A stretch of DNA of 64,000 nucleotides from positions 34,185 to 98,184 of the forward strand of contig NZ_FNGG01000008.1 of NCBI RefSeq assembly GCF_900102915.1, in the 5' to 3' direction. Below are positions 50,505 through 58,872 of this stretch, piece by piece (within the stretch, counting starts at the first letter, position 1; each line of letters begins with the position of its first letter). Source of the DNA: Salinimicrobium catena. Lineage in GTDB: Bacteria; Bacteroidota; Bacteroidia; Flavobacteriales; Flavobacteriaceae. The notes under the pieces were generated by a model. The model worked only from the letters and a program-made list of their open reading frames with translations, was not told where the DNA came from and did no database searches. A program made the translations under genes and the position numbers.

Positions 50505-51320
50505 TTAGACCTCTCCCTCAATATCCCATTTTCGGGTGCGGTTCAATTCTTCCATCGCCTGCAGTTCTTCCTGCGGGATCACCTTTAAAAATGACGGATG
50601 TTGTTCGATGGCATATTCCAGTTTCTCAACGATCTCTTCTACCGTCTCGTTCTCATAGTCAATAACAAGCGGCTCCTTTATCTGGAACGACTGTAAAATT
50701 CCTCTTTTCTTGATGCGCAAACCTTTTTTGTCAAAAGACCTTCGGAAACCGTCAATGACAATGGGAATTACTATGGGTTTATATTGCTTAATGATGTGCG
50801 CAGTTCCTTTTCTAATGGGTTTGAAGGGTTTAGTTGTTCCTTGCGGAAAGGTGATCACCCAGCCATCCTTTAAAGCGATCCCTATATTCTTTGTATCTCC
50901 CGGGTTCACTTCCCGCTGCACTTCCTTTCCTTTCTCTCGCCAGGTCCTTTCCACAGAAACCGCCCCGGCATAAGCCATTAATCGTGTGAGTAAGCCCGCC
51001 CTCATAGTCTCTTTTGCGGCTACGTAATACATGTTGAGCTTGGGCTGCCATAGGTAGCCCACATTCCTGATGTTGTCTACCCGGCCGCTAAGGGCTGCAT
51101 TAAAGACGTGGAACATGGCGGTAACATCGGCAAAATAGGTTTGATGGTTGGAAACAAAGAGCACATTGGTATCCGGCAGGTTCTTAATGATCTCTGAGCC
51201 TTCAATTTTCAGTTCGTTGAAGCCCCTGTATCGCCTGTGCGACAGCACACCAAAAAGACGAATGAGCCATTTTTTAAAAAAAAGATAATGTCCAAAAGGA
51301 TTCTTCTTCAGCAATCCCAT
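50505..51320 (-). CDS. 1-acyl-sn-glycerol-3-phosphate acyltransferase (PlsC family)
   Basis: 271 residues. Motif I VSNHQTYFADVTAMFHV (H-x-x-x-x-D, near 73) and motif III TFPQGTTKPFKPIRKG (near 155) are present, with RAGLLTRLMAYAGAVSVER between them as motif II. It transfers an acyl chain to lysophosphatidate or a related lipid at the inner membrane. It is convergent with the sigma module across a 33-bp gap with no clear terminator. A TATCTTTG box is 28 bp upstream of its start. Confidence 0.9.
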   Translation of the reverse strand: MGLLKKNPFGHYLFFKKWLIRLFGVLSHRRYRGFNELKIEGSEIIKNLPDTNVLFVSNHQTYFADVTAMFHVFNAALSGRVDNIRNVGYLWQPKLNMYYVAAKETMRAGLLTRLMAYAGAVSVERTWREKGKEVQREVNPGDTKNIGIALKDGWVITFPQGTTKPFKPIRKGTAHIIKQYKPIVIPIVIDGFRRSFDKKGLRIKKRGILQSFQIKEPLVIDYENETVEEIVEKLEYAIEQHPSFLKVIPQEELQAMEELNRTRKWDIEGEV

Positions 51321-51347
51321 ATTTCCCTTACATTTTATTCAAGGCTG

Positions 51348-51355
51348 CAAAGATA
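51348..51355 (-). promoter_or_regulatory. -7 promoter box for the acyltransferase gene (TATCTTTG)
   Basis: On the minus strand TATCTTTG, between the NUDIX stop and the acyltransferase start, so the latter can be transcribed independently. Confidence 0.58.
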
Positions 51356-51368
51356 CTTATTTCTGCGG

Positions 51369-52010
51369 TTACAGCGTCTGCTTTAGGATATCTTTCATTT
51401 CACTTAACATCATGGCGGTAGCGCCCCAAACCACGTGGCCGCTAAGCAGAAAAGCGGGAACGCTGATGTCTTTGGCATATGAGGTACTAAGAGTCTGGGT
51501 GGTCAAACAGGATTCGCTCATGAATTCATCGAGATCTATCTCCAGTACCGACTCAACTTCTTCTTCTTGCGGTACCAGTTGGGGGGTGCGCTGCATTAGG
51601 CCCATGTAAGGCTGTACCCAAAAGTTGCTCGGCGGAATGTAGAGCCGCGTCAATTCCCTTAGCACGGTCACTTCGCTTCTGGGGATGCCTACCTCCTCCT
51701 CGGTCTCCCGAAGCGCAGTTTGCATTAGGTCCTCATCATGCTCCTCTACCCTGCCGCCGGGAAATCCTATCTGGTTAGAATGTACGCCCCGATACGTTTT
51801 TCGAAGAATAAGCACAAAGCGAGTTTCTTCCTGCAAGCCTGGATAAAATACGGCCATGACAGCCGCCTGTTTCGGTTTTTTTTGTTCAATGTCAAGATTT
51901 TCCAGCTCGCGAAGGCGCAGCAAAGGGGCCAATTTAGTGTGGGCCTCCTCTCCCGGAAGTTTAATTTTTCTTAATTTCGGACTTCTATTCAGAAATTGTT
52001 CAAAATCCAT
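51369..52010 (-). CDS. NUDIX hydrolase, CoA pyrophosphatase-like
   Basis: 213 residues. The NUDIX box is GGRVEEHDEDLMQTALRETEEEVG (shown in parts: G-x5-E at about 88-94, then RETEEEVGI) and is complete. The upstream LRKTYRGVHSNQIGFPGG segment matches the CoAse subfamily (NuDC/YeaB-like), which hydrolyses CoA and its derivatives to phosphopantetheine and 3',5'-ADP. Its start codon overlaps the start codon of the divergent cyclophilin gene in the sequence CATG. Confidence 0.9.
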   Translation of the reverse strand: MDFEQFLNRSPKLRKIKLPGEEAHTKLAPLLRLRELENLDIEQKKPKQAAVMAVFYPGLQEETRFVLILRKTYRGVHSNQIGFPGGRVEEHDEDLMQTALRETEEEVGIPRSEVTVLRELTRLYIPPSNFWVQPYMGLMQRTPQLVPQEEEVESVLEIDLDEFMSESCLTTQTLSTSYAKDISVPAFLLSGHVVWGATAMMLSEMKDILKQTL

Positions 52011-52737
52011 GACACGTCACCTTTTTATCCTTTTCACCGTTCTGATCTTTACCTCCTGTGAAGATAGGAAATCTGCCTCAGAAAATGCTGAGACTCCAAC
52101 TCCTGAAGTAACAGAAAAAAAAGAACCTGTAAAAGAAAAAACCGCAAAAGAAAAGGAAGCTGAGCAACGAAAAAAGAGGCCTGAAGGTCCACTTTTAGTA
52201 CAGGAAGAACTTATCCCCGACCTAACACAATACGGCAAGGAAAATCCCGAGGATAAGGTGAGGATCAAAACCCGCTTTGGAAATATTGAAGTAGAGCTGT
52301 TTCACGACACCCCGCTTCACCGCGCCAATTTTATCTTTCTGGTGAAACACGATTATTTTGACTACACCTTCTTTCACCGCGTAGCAGAAGGCTTTGTGGT
52401 GCAGGGTGGAAACTCTGATCTTCCTTCCACCAACAAAAAACGCCACTACATAGGAGATTACCTTATTCCCAGTGAGTTTGATGCCGGCCACAAGCATGTT
52501 CGGGGCGCGTTTTCCGCAGCAAAATATGCCGAACAAAACGTGAGCAAGGCCTCCTCTCCTTATGAATTTTTCATCGTGCAAAGCGAAACAGGCGCTCACC
52601 ATCTTGATAATGAGCACACCGTTTTTGGCCGCGTGACCGATGGGATGGATGTTGTTGACAGTATCGCGCAGGTGAAAGTTGACCAGGGAGAATGGCCGTT
52701 GCAGAACATCTACCTTGATGTGGAAATCATCGAATAA
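52009..52737 (+). CDS. Lipoprotein peptidyl-prolyl cis-trans isomerase (cyclophilin type)
   Basis: 242 residues from 52009. The frame opens at 51856, but the lipoprotein signal MTRHLFILFTVLIFTSCEDR (lipobox cysteine 17) fixes the start. After a Lys/Glu-rich linker (about 25-60) comes the cyclophilin domain: KTRFGNIEVELFHDTPLHRA, FFHRVAEGFVVQGG with the catalytic Arg, then FSAAKYAEQNVSKASSPYEF and HTVFGRVTDGMDVVDSIA. It folds envelope proteins by isomerising X-Pro bonds. The stop codon abuts the convergent photolyase stop, with no intergenic DNA. Confidence 0.93.
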   Translation: MTRHLFILFTVLIFTSCEDRKSASENAETPTPEVTEKKEPVKEKTAKEKEAEQRKKRPEGPLLVQEELIPDLTQYGKENPEDKVRIKTRFGNIEVELFHDTPLHRANFIFLVKHDYFDYTFFHRVAEGFVVQGGNSDLPSTNKKRHYIGDYLIPSEFDAGHKHVRGAFSAAKYAEQNVSKASSPYEFFIVQSETGAHHLDNEHTVFGRVTDGMDVVDSIAQVKVDQGEWPLQNIYLDVEIIE

Positions 52738-54051
52738 TTAAGAATTTACCGCCTTTTTGTAAGCCTCCAGAGCTCGTTCACGGGCGAATTTATGTTCCAC
52801 CAGAGGCTCCAGATATCCGGGCTTATAATCTTTGATCCAGGTTTTCACATATTCCAGCCTTGGGTCAAATTTTTTAAGCTGGGTCTCCGGATTAAAAATT
52901 CTGAAATATGGAGCTGCATCACAACCCGTGCCGGCTGCCCATTGCCAATTGCCGTTATTGGAAGCCAGCTCATAATCCAACAGCTTTTCGGCAAAATAAG
53001 CTTCTCCCCACCTCCAGTCAATCAACAGATGTTTGGTAAGAAAACCGGCGGTGATCATCCGCACACGGTTGTGCATCCAGCCTGTTTCATTCAGTTGCCT
53101 CATCCCTGCATCTACCATAGGATAACCGGTCTCTCCCCTGCACCACAATTCGAATTCCTTTTCATTGTTGCGCCAGTGCAGCCGGTCATATTTGCTTCTG
53201 AAATTGTGATCTACCACATGAGGAAAATGATACAGGATCATCATAAAGAATTCCCTCCAGATCAGCTCGTTCAGAAAGGTTTCGCTGAATCTCAAAGCTT
53301 TTTCCACCACCTGTCTTATACTCACTGTTCCAAACCTGAGGTGGATACCCAAATGGCTGGTGCCGTCTACTGCCGGAAGGTCTCGCGTCTTTTTATAGTT
53401 CCTGAGCATTTCTTCGGAAATATCCGCTGGAGGAATCTGAAAATCCAGGTCTTCAAATCCTATTTCCTGTAACGAAGGGATCTTTTTCTTCGGAAGCGGA
53501 AAAAATCCCTTTGATCTCAGAGCAATATCAAACTCTTCTCTGGATTCCTTAAAAAAGTTCTCCTTCCACCTTTTTGAATACGGCGTAAAAACCGTGTATG
53601 GATCTCCATCGGGTTTTAGGATCTCATCCTTCTCAAAGATCACCTGATCTTTAAAAATGTGGAATTCCACGCTGTTTTCTTCAGCCATTTTTGCGATCTC
53701 GCGATCTCTGGAGATCGCGTAAGGTTCATAATCGCGATTTGTATAAATGCCCTGAACATCGTATTCTGAAAATAGCTGCTGAAATGCCTTTTTTGGAGTG
53801 GCATTAAAAACCATTAGTTCTGAGCCTTTTTCCTGAAGCTCCCTGTTGATCTTTTCTAGCTGCCGGTGAATAAAGACAAGCCTTTTGTCTTTGGAGTCCG
53901 GAAGTTGATCCAGGATATTCCGGTCAAAAATAAAGATAACAAGCACCCGAAAAGGGCTTTTTATAGCCTCTTTCAGTGCGGCATTATCAAACAACCGCAA
54001 ATCCCTCCGCAGCCAACAAATCGATATTTTCTTATCTATAATTTTTTCCAT
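52738..54051 (-). CDS. Deoxyribodipyrimidine photolyase / cryptochrome
   Basis: 437 residues. The N-terminal antenna-binding domain (ICWLRRDLRLFDNAALKEAI) precedes the FAD-binding helical domain with HLGIHLRFGTVSIRQVV, FLNELIWREFFMMILYHFPH, YPMVDAGMRQLNETGWMHNR and LDYELASNNGNWQWAAGTGC. These are class I CPD photolyase features, including the region of the electron-transfer tryptophans. It repairs UV-induced pyrimidine dimers with blue light. It is the last gene of the leftward light-response operon, overlapping the TspO-like gene by 16 bp. Function as a cryptochrome-type sensor cannot be ruled out. Confidence 0.94.
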   Translation of the reverse strand: MEKIIDKKISICWLRRDLRLFDNAALKEAIKSPFRVLVIFIFDRNILDQLPDSKDKRLVFIHRQLEKINRELQEKGSELMVFNATPKKAFQQLFSEYDVQGIYTNRDYEPYAISRDREIAKMAEENSVEFHIFKDQVIFEKDEILKPDGDPYTVFTPYSKRWKENFFKESREEFDIALRSKGFFPLPKKKIPSLQEIGFEDLDFQIPPADISEEMLRNYKKTRDLPAVDGTSHLGIHLRFGTVSIRQVVEKALRFSETFLNELIWREFFMMILYHFPHVVDHNFRSKYDRLHWRNNEKEFELWCRGETGYPMVDAGMRQLNETGWMHNRVRMITAGFLTKHLLIDWRWGEAYFAEKLLDYELASNNGNWQWAAGTGCDAAPYFRIFNPETQLKKFDPRLEYVKTWIKDYKPGYLEPLVEHKFARERALEAYKKAVNS

Positions 54052-54815
54052 GGACTGTATTCCCGGTTTTGGTACCCGTGTATGCTGCTGCTAACAAAAA
54101 GTACTGCCGCTACCGCCAGAGCGGTAAATACTACTTCGGAATGTTCATTCCAGTTAGCCACCGCAATAGCTACCAGCGCCCAAACTCCGACCAAAGCAAA
54201 TTCCCGCATGTTCCTGGTCCAGGTGATGATTAGGCTAATAGTTCCTGCTACTAGGATCATGATGATGGTCCAGGTAACTTCCGAAATTCCGAAGGCGTTC
54301 CAGTTCAAAGAAGTGAGATAGGCCGCCATATTGGCAATAACGGCAACACTTATCCATCCGGAATAAAAACAAAAAGGCCACCAAACAAAGGCGATCACCC
54401 GTAGCGGCTCATCGTCCAGTTCCATCCGGGTATTTAATACGATCTTGATCAGGGAAAACAGCAGCACCAGCATGATCAGCACAGAGGTCAACAGGTATTC
54501 ATTCAGCCAGGCGAATATCCAGAACACATTGGCCACACAGGAAATAACAAACCACCACCCAATCTTTAAAGCCACGTTCTCCTTATCTTTTTTGCTGAAA
54601 AGATCGCGCGCCTGATATACCACAAAACCCAAAAGTAAAAGGTAGATCACACCCCAGATAGAAAAAGCGTAACCGGCAGGAGTAAAAAGGTTCTCATATT
54701 TGGCAGAGACCGTAGCCATGGTCTCCCCGGCTATGGCTCCTGTATTGGAAATATAGTTCACCGCCAACACCACCAGGAATGCAACAATGTTAAGCACCTG
54801 CAGGATCTTTTTCAT
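54036..54815 (-). CDS. TspO/MBR-like tryptophan-rich membrane protein
   Basis: 259 residues with about eight hydrophobic segments, longer than the usual 160-residue TspO. TspO-like marks are FTPAGYAFSIWGVIYLLLLG (near 46), WIFAWLNEYLLT (near 100), and the tryptophan-rich VWWPFCFYSGWISVAVIANM (near 150). TspO proteins bind porphyrins and control oxygen- and light-dependent pigment genes in Rhodobacter. Here it is inside the carotenoid operon, overlapping both neighbours (4 bp with crtY, 16 bp with the photolyase gene). The extra helices place it in a TspO-related group common in Flavobacteria. Confidence 0.87.
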   Translation of the reverse strand: MKKILQVLNIVAFLVVLAVNYISNTGAIAGETMATVSAKYENLFTPAGYAFSIWGVIYLLLLGFVVYQARDLFSKKDKENVALKIGWWFVISCVANVFWIFAWLNEYLLTSVLIMLVLLFSLIKIVLNTRMELDDEPLRVIAFVWWPFCFYSGWISVAVIANMAAYLTSLNWNAFGISEVTWTIIMILVAGTISLIITWTRNMREFALVGVWALVAIAVANWNEHSEVVFTALAVAAVLFVSSSIHGYQNREYSPWKKL

Positions 54816-55546
54816 CTCATCACTTTTTCATGAAGTTCATTATTAAAGGTAGGACGTGCCACCTTTTTCCTGCTCAACAGGAACTTGTAGATCAAAAGGT
54901 TGGCAAGGATGAGTTCCATTCCGTAGAAAATGTCTTCAATGGGGATGGTATTCAAACGAATGTTCAGAAATTCGGTAGAGTTATACCACACCACTTCTTC
55001 TTCAAGGCCGGTTCCTGTCAATACACCGTTCACAATAAAAAATGGAATAAGAAGCACGCCGTAGACAATATAGAACCTGTTAAGCCACCGCAGCTTCCAG
55101 ACAAAATGGGAAAGCAGCAACAAAATGGCCAGGCTGATAAAAGTTGTGGAAGTATACAGATATCTTATGTTCATGATGCCCACCACCAGCAGCACGGTCA
55201 CCAGAAAAACAGTAAAATTCTTCTGTTTCCTGTAATTGGTTCTCTTTGACATGAACAAACTAAGGCAGTGAAAGGTAAAAACACAGGCGTAAGGAATACA
55301 AAAAAAGAACAACACCTCTTCCAGGGGCAGGTTTCCTATTTCAATTCCGGTAAGGTAGCGGTCATTGAAGCCCCACACTTCCAAATGTGTAAAATACATG
55401 TCCCACAAAATGAAGATAAGCCCCGTTAGAAATACAGCAGGGAAGAAAGCTTTCCAGGTTTTATGAAATTGCAGTTTTGGATGAAAGGAGAACAGGAACG
55501 GAATGAGGATGGTGAAAAAATTCACCAGGAGATAGGTATACTGCAT
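54812..55546 (-). CDS. Lycopene cyclase, fused CrtYcd type
   Basis: 244 residues with the start MQYTYLLVNFFTILIPFLFS at 55546. The upstream frame (to 55606) overlaps crtZ and is not used. Six to seven hydrophobic segments form two homologous halves, each with an acidic motif after a short loop: GNLPLEEVLFFFCIPYACVF (near 77) and NTIPIEDIFYGMELILANLL (near 205). This is the heterodimeric CrtYc/CrtYd fold joined in one chain, as in fungal and many Bacteroidota enzymes. It closes both ends of lycopene to beta-carotene. The start ATG shares one base with the crtZ stop (TGATG). Confidence 0.9.
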   Translation of the reverse strand: MQYTYLLVNFFTILIPFLFSFHPKLQFHKTWKAFFPAVFLTGLIFILWDMYFTHLEVWGFNDRYLTGIEIGNLPLEEVLFFFCIPYACVFTFHCLSLFMSKRTNYRKQKNFTVFLVTVLLVVGIMNIRYLYTSTTFISLAILLLLSHFVWKLRWLNRFYIVYGVLLIPFFIVNGVLTGTGLEEEVVWYNSTEFLNIRLNTIPIEDIFYGMELILANLLIYKFLLSRKKVARPTFNNELHEKVMR

Positions 55547-56013
55547 CAGACTCTTTTTCTTTGATCCTTGAAATACTTTAACGGCACCCACAGCATCCCG
55601 AAGCATTCCCCGTCCTCAGGCCCCAGATGCTTATGATGCATTTTATGAGCCCGCCTTATTGCCCTGAAGTAGAAATTATCGGTCTTCCGCAGAAATTTGA
55701 ACCGCTGGTGTATGAAGATATCATGCACAAAAAAGTAAGCCATCCCGTACAGGGTGATGCCCAGGCCAATGAAAAACAAAAAATTATATCCTGCCTGCAT
55801 CCCGAAGTACAACGTAGTGATGCCGGGTATAGCGAAAATGAGAAAGAAAAAGTCATTGTGCTCAAAGAACCCCGAAGATTCTTTTTTGTGATGGTCTTTG
55901 TGAAGGGTCCAAAGCAGCCCGTGCATTACATATTTGTGGGTGAACCACGCCACGCCTTCCATGGCCAGAAAAGTGGCCAAAACAATAAGTATATTCAAAA
56001 CTACGCTTTCCAT
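55546..56013 (-). CDS. crtZ: Beta-carotene hydroxylase (fatty-acid-hydroxylase superfamily)
   Basis: 155 residues. Histidine motifs HKYVMHG, HKDHHKKESSGFFEHNDFF, HDIFIHQRF and RRAHKMHHKHLG chelate the di-iron centre. There are four hydrophobic segments. It adds 3-hydroxyl groups to the beta-rings, turning beta-carotene into zeaxanthin. It is embedded in the carotenoid operon, 41 bp after the preceding uncharacterised gene and one base overlapping the lycopene cyclase gene. Confidence 0.95.
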   Translation of the reverse strand: MESVVLNILIVLATFLAMEGVAWFTHKYVMHGLLWTLHKDHHKKESSGFFEHNDFFFLIFAIPGITTLYFGMQAGYNFLFFIGLGITLYGMAYFFVHDIFIHQRFKFLRKTDNFYFRAIRRAHKMHHKHLGPEDGECFGMLWVPLKYFKDQRKRV

Positions 56014-56054
56014 CTTCCTGTTTTTCTAATTCTCGCTTAGTAATTTACTGAATT

Positions 56055-56555
56055 TCAATGATTTTTTTCACGTAAGCCTGCTTTTTCAATAGCGCTTACC
56101 TCTTCTGAAGACATTAAATAGTCTGCGATCATTTTTTGAAGCTGACCATCTTTTATATTCCATACACCTTTTAATAAAAGTGCTTTGTCTTCTTCAATAT
56201 TCTCTTTATAGCCCAGGAATCCGGGAGCTTCAGATTGCACTGCAAACCTTAGAAACCGCAGCTCCAGATTAGACGGAGCTTTTTCAATGGCAGCTGTGAA
56301 GATCTTTTTGCCTTTGTTGAAATGCGACATTTTGGAAATAGGATTGATCACATGTTTAGCCATCATCATATGTCCTGCCCCTTTATAACCGAAAAAGACC
56401 GGTTGTTCTACTGAACCCTCATCAGTCATCTTCAGCAACTTTTTTGCAGCCGACTCTTCTTCAGCAGCCATTTGATATAAATTCCTGATCTCGAAAAGCT
56501 CTTCATTCTGCGGAAAAGGGAGTAGTAATAAAAATATCAGCAAAATTTTCATCAT
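56055..56555 (-). CDS. Uncharacterised periplasmic protein in the carotenoid operon
   Basis: About 166 residues. The start at 56555 shares the ATGATG sequence with the crtB stop. The N-terminus MMKILLIFLLLLPFPQNEEL is a signal peptide. The rest is helical and alpha-solenoid-like (LYQMAAEEESAAKKLLKM, FFGYKGAGHMMMAKHVINP, ISKMSHFNKGKKIFTAAIEK, LRFLRFAVQSEAPGFLGYKE, DKALLLKGVWNIKDG). No enzyme motif is visible. I recall a gene of this kind between crtB and crtZ in other Flavobacteria, which suggests a role in carotenoid synthesis or export, but nothing in the sequence names it. The crtZ start is 41 bp downstream. Confidence 0.85.
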   Translation of the reverse strand: MMKILLIFLLLLPFPQNEELFEIRNLYQMAAEEESAAKKLLKMTDEGSVEQPVFFGYKGAGHMMMAKHVINPISKMSHFNKGKKIFTAAIEKAPSNLELRFLRFAVQSEAPGFLGYKENIEEDKALLLKGVWNIKDGQLQKMIADYLMSSEEVSAIEKAGLREKNH

Positions 56556-57388
56556 ACCAGGTTCATTTTGCATTCCACCAGGCTGTTGATCATGAGTCCG
56601 AATTTTCGGCCGTTATTGATCCTTATCCTTCCGGAGAGGATGCGTTGAGCAGGTAACTTTTTGATCTTTTTGAAAAGAGACTGATAGTAAACATAGGCGA
56701 GGTAAACTCCGCCTTTTGAAGATGCCGGCAGCATCTTGATCCCCTTTAATGCTATTCTGAAATCCTCTTCAATGTCTTTTTCGATCTGTTTTTTGGCTGC
56801 AGCCGAAAAATTACTCACATCTACCCCCGGGAAATAGGTTCTCCCCAGCACCTGATAATCATCTTTAAGATCTCTCAAGAAATTGACTTTTTGAAAGGCT
56901 GCACCCAGTTTCATGGCATATGGTTTCAACTTTTGAAATTCTTCAAGGTCACCTTCGGTAAAAACATGGAGGCACATAAGCCCTACCACTTCCGCCGATC
57001 CTAAAATGTACTTCTGGTATTTCTCATCGGTATAATCAACTTTTTCAAGATCCATTTTCATGCTCTCTAAAAAAGTCTCGACCAGTTCAAGATCTATATT
57101 ATAATCCCTTACCACCTGCTGAAAGGAATTGAGAACCGGATTAGTGGAAATTCCCTGCTCAATGGCCTCGTAAGTATCCTTCTTGAATTTCTCAAGCAGG
57201 AAAGCCTGGTCGTAACCTTCAAAGGAGTCCACTATCTCATCGGCTACTCTCACAAATCCATATATTGAATAGATAGGATCTCGCAGGCGGTCGTGCAGAA
57301 AGTAAATCCCAAGAGAAAAACTGGTACTGTAGGAGCGGGTGGTGTTCCGGCTCACCTCAATAGATAATTTGTCATAAATTGACTTCAT
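56552..57388 (-). CDS. crtB: Phytoene synthase
   Basis: 278 residues, head-to-head prenyl synthase. Aspartate motifs are YGFVRVADEIVDSF (near residue 46) and NFLRDLKDDYQVLGRTYFPG (near 173). The leading SYSTSFSLGIYFLHDRLRDP is typical. It condenses two geranylgeranyl diphosphates to phytoene on the membrane. The 5' end overlaps crtI by 17 bp and the 3' end overlaps the next gene by 4 bp, indicating tight translational coupling. Confidence 0.95.
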   Translation of the reverse strand: MKSIYDKLSIEVSRNTTRSYSTSFSLGIYFLHDRLRDPIYSIYGFVRVADEIVDSFEGYDQAFLLEKFKKDTYEAIEQGISTNPVLNSFQQVVRDYNIDLELVETFLESMKMDLEKVDYTDEKYQKYILGSAEVVGLMCLHVFTEGDLEEFQKLKPYAMKLGAAFQKVNFLRDLKDDYQVLGRTYFPGVDVSNFSAAAKKQIEKDIEEDFRIALKGIKMLPASSKGGVYLAYVYYQSLFKKIKKLPAQRILSGRIRINNGRKFGLMINSLVECKMNLV

Positions 57389-58871
57389 GCTTCTTCTTTT
57401 TAAGTTCTTTCACAACCTGTTCAGCAGCGATCTTCCCCGAGATCAGGGAAGGCGGCACTCCCGGGCCGGGCACGGTAAGCTGACCCGCATAAAAGAGATT
57501 TGACAATTTTTTATTCCTGATCTTGGGTTTTAATATGGCGGTTTGCTGTAGGGTATTGGCAAGGCCATAAGCGTTTCCATTGTAAGAATTATAATCGGCA
57601 ACAAAGTCTGAAACACAATAACTTTGTTTATAATCAATATAGCGCCTTATCTTTCTACCAATCTGGTTTTCGAGACGGTCCATCATAACACCGAAAAATT
57701 TTTCCCTTATCTCTTCAGCATCCTCAAGGCCGGGAGCCAGCGGCATCAACAGGAACAGGTTCTCATGGCCTTCTGGAGCAACCATAGCATCGGTCCTGGA
57801 AGGACAACATGCGTAAAACAAAGGTTTTTCAGGCCACTTTGGATCTTTATAGATCTCTACAGAATGTTCATAAAGATCCTCGTCAAAAAACAGGGTATGA
57901 TGTTCCAGCTCAGGGATCTTTTCAGAAAAACCCAGGTAATAGATAAGACAGGAAGGAGCGAAAGTCTTCTTTTGCCAATATGCCTCCTGGTAATTCCTGA
58001 AATCAGGTGGCAACAACCTTTCTTCGATATGTTGATAATCGGCTGCGCCCACCACTGCATCAAATTCCTGAAACTGCCCATCAGAAAACATCAGCCCCTT
58101 TACTTCCTTCTCCGCAATTGCGATCTTTTCTACCGGGGCTTGAAAATGGAATCTTACGCCCTGCTTTTCAGCAACCTTTACCATAGCCTGAATGACACTG
58201 CCAAAGCCACCCTGCGGATACCAGGTTCCCAGTTTTAATCCGGCGTAGTTCATTAAACTGTAGAGAGCGGGCGTATCCTGCGGCATTGCCCCAAGAAAAA
58301 GCACGGGAAATTCCATAAGAGCGATCAGCTTGGGATGTTTGAAAAATTTCCTTACGTGTTTGCTGAAAGAAGAGAATACCTGCAGTCGTAAAGCCCCTTT
58401 TACAAGATCAATATCAATGAATTCATTCAGGGATAAACCGGGCATGTAAACCAGCTTTTGCATTCCCTGTTCATATTTATAGCGCGCCTCTTCCATGAAC
58501 CTGTCCAGCTGGACTCCGCTTCCGGGTTCAATTCTTTCAAAAAGCCTTTTCAGTTCTCCATAATTTTCAGGCACACTCACTTTATCGTTCCTCCCAAAAA
58601 CCACATCAAACGATGGATCCAAAAGCTGTAAATCGTAAAGATCTTTCACTTTAAAACCGAAATCCCCGAAGAACTTCTCAAAAACATCGGGCATCCAGTA
58701 CCAGCTGGGGCCCATGTCAAAAGTATATCCGTTATGGGTATGGAGTTGCCTCGCCCGCCCTCCGGGAGTTGCGTTCTTTTCATAAACCTGAACTTCATGT
58801 CCTGCCGCACCTAAATATGCCGCTGCACTTATGCCGGAAAACCCTGATCCTATTACTGCAATTCTTGCCAT
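57372..58871 (-). CDS. crtI: Phytoene desaturase (CrtI type)
   Basis: 499 residues. The N-terminal FAD motif IAVIGSGFSGISAAAYLGAAG, then VYEKNATPGGRARQLHTHNG, is followed by FDMGPSWYWMPDVFEKFFGD. The C-terminal end has GNAYGLANTLQQTAILKPK and NLFYAGQLTVPGPGVPPSLI (the CrtI signature). It takes phytoene to lycopene using FAD, membrane-associated. Its start codon is 1 base after the MerR regulator's stop codon. Confidence 0.95.
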   Translation of the reverse strand: MARIAVIGSGFSGISAAAYLGAAGHEVQVYEKNATPGGRARQLHTHNGYTFDMGPSWYWMPDVFEKFFGDFGFKVKDLYDLQLLDPSFDVVFGRNDKVSVPENYGELKRLFERIEPGSGVQLDRFMEEARYKYEQGMQKLVYMPGLSLNEFIDIDLVKGALRLQVFSSFSKHVRKFFKHPKLIALMEFPVLFLGAMPQDTPALYSLMNYAGLKLGTWYPQGGFGSVIQAMVKVAEKQGVRFHFQAPVEKIAIAEKEVKGLMFSDGQFQEFDAVVGAADYQHIEERLLPPDFRNYQEAYWQKKTFAPSCLIYYLGFSEKIPELEHHTLFFDEDLYEHSVEIYKDPKWPEKPLFYACCPSRTDAMVAPEGHENLFLLMPLAPGLEDAEEIREKFFGVMMDRLENQIGRKIRRYIDYKQSYCVSDFVADYNSYNGNAYGLANTLQQTAILKPKIRNKKLSNLFYAGQLTVPGPGVPPSLISGKIAAEQVVKELKKKKHEVNL

Positions 58872-58872
58872 T

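Noticed and set aside
52009..52737. Upstream extension of the cyclophilin frame from 51856
   Set aside because: It would lie wholly antisense inside the NUDIX gene; the lipoprotein signal at 52009 is a much better start.
52792..53472. 226-codon frame antisense to the photolyase gene
   Set aside because: The photolyase frame has all family motifs; the antisense frame is rich in His, Pro and Phe without any recognisable domain.
57624..58238. 204-codon frame antisense to crtI
   Set aside because: Shadow of a complete phytoene desaturase gene; no start signals.
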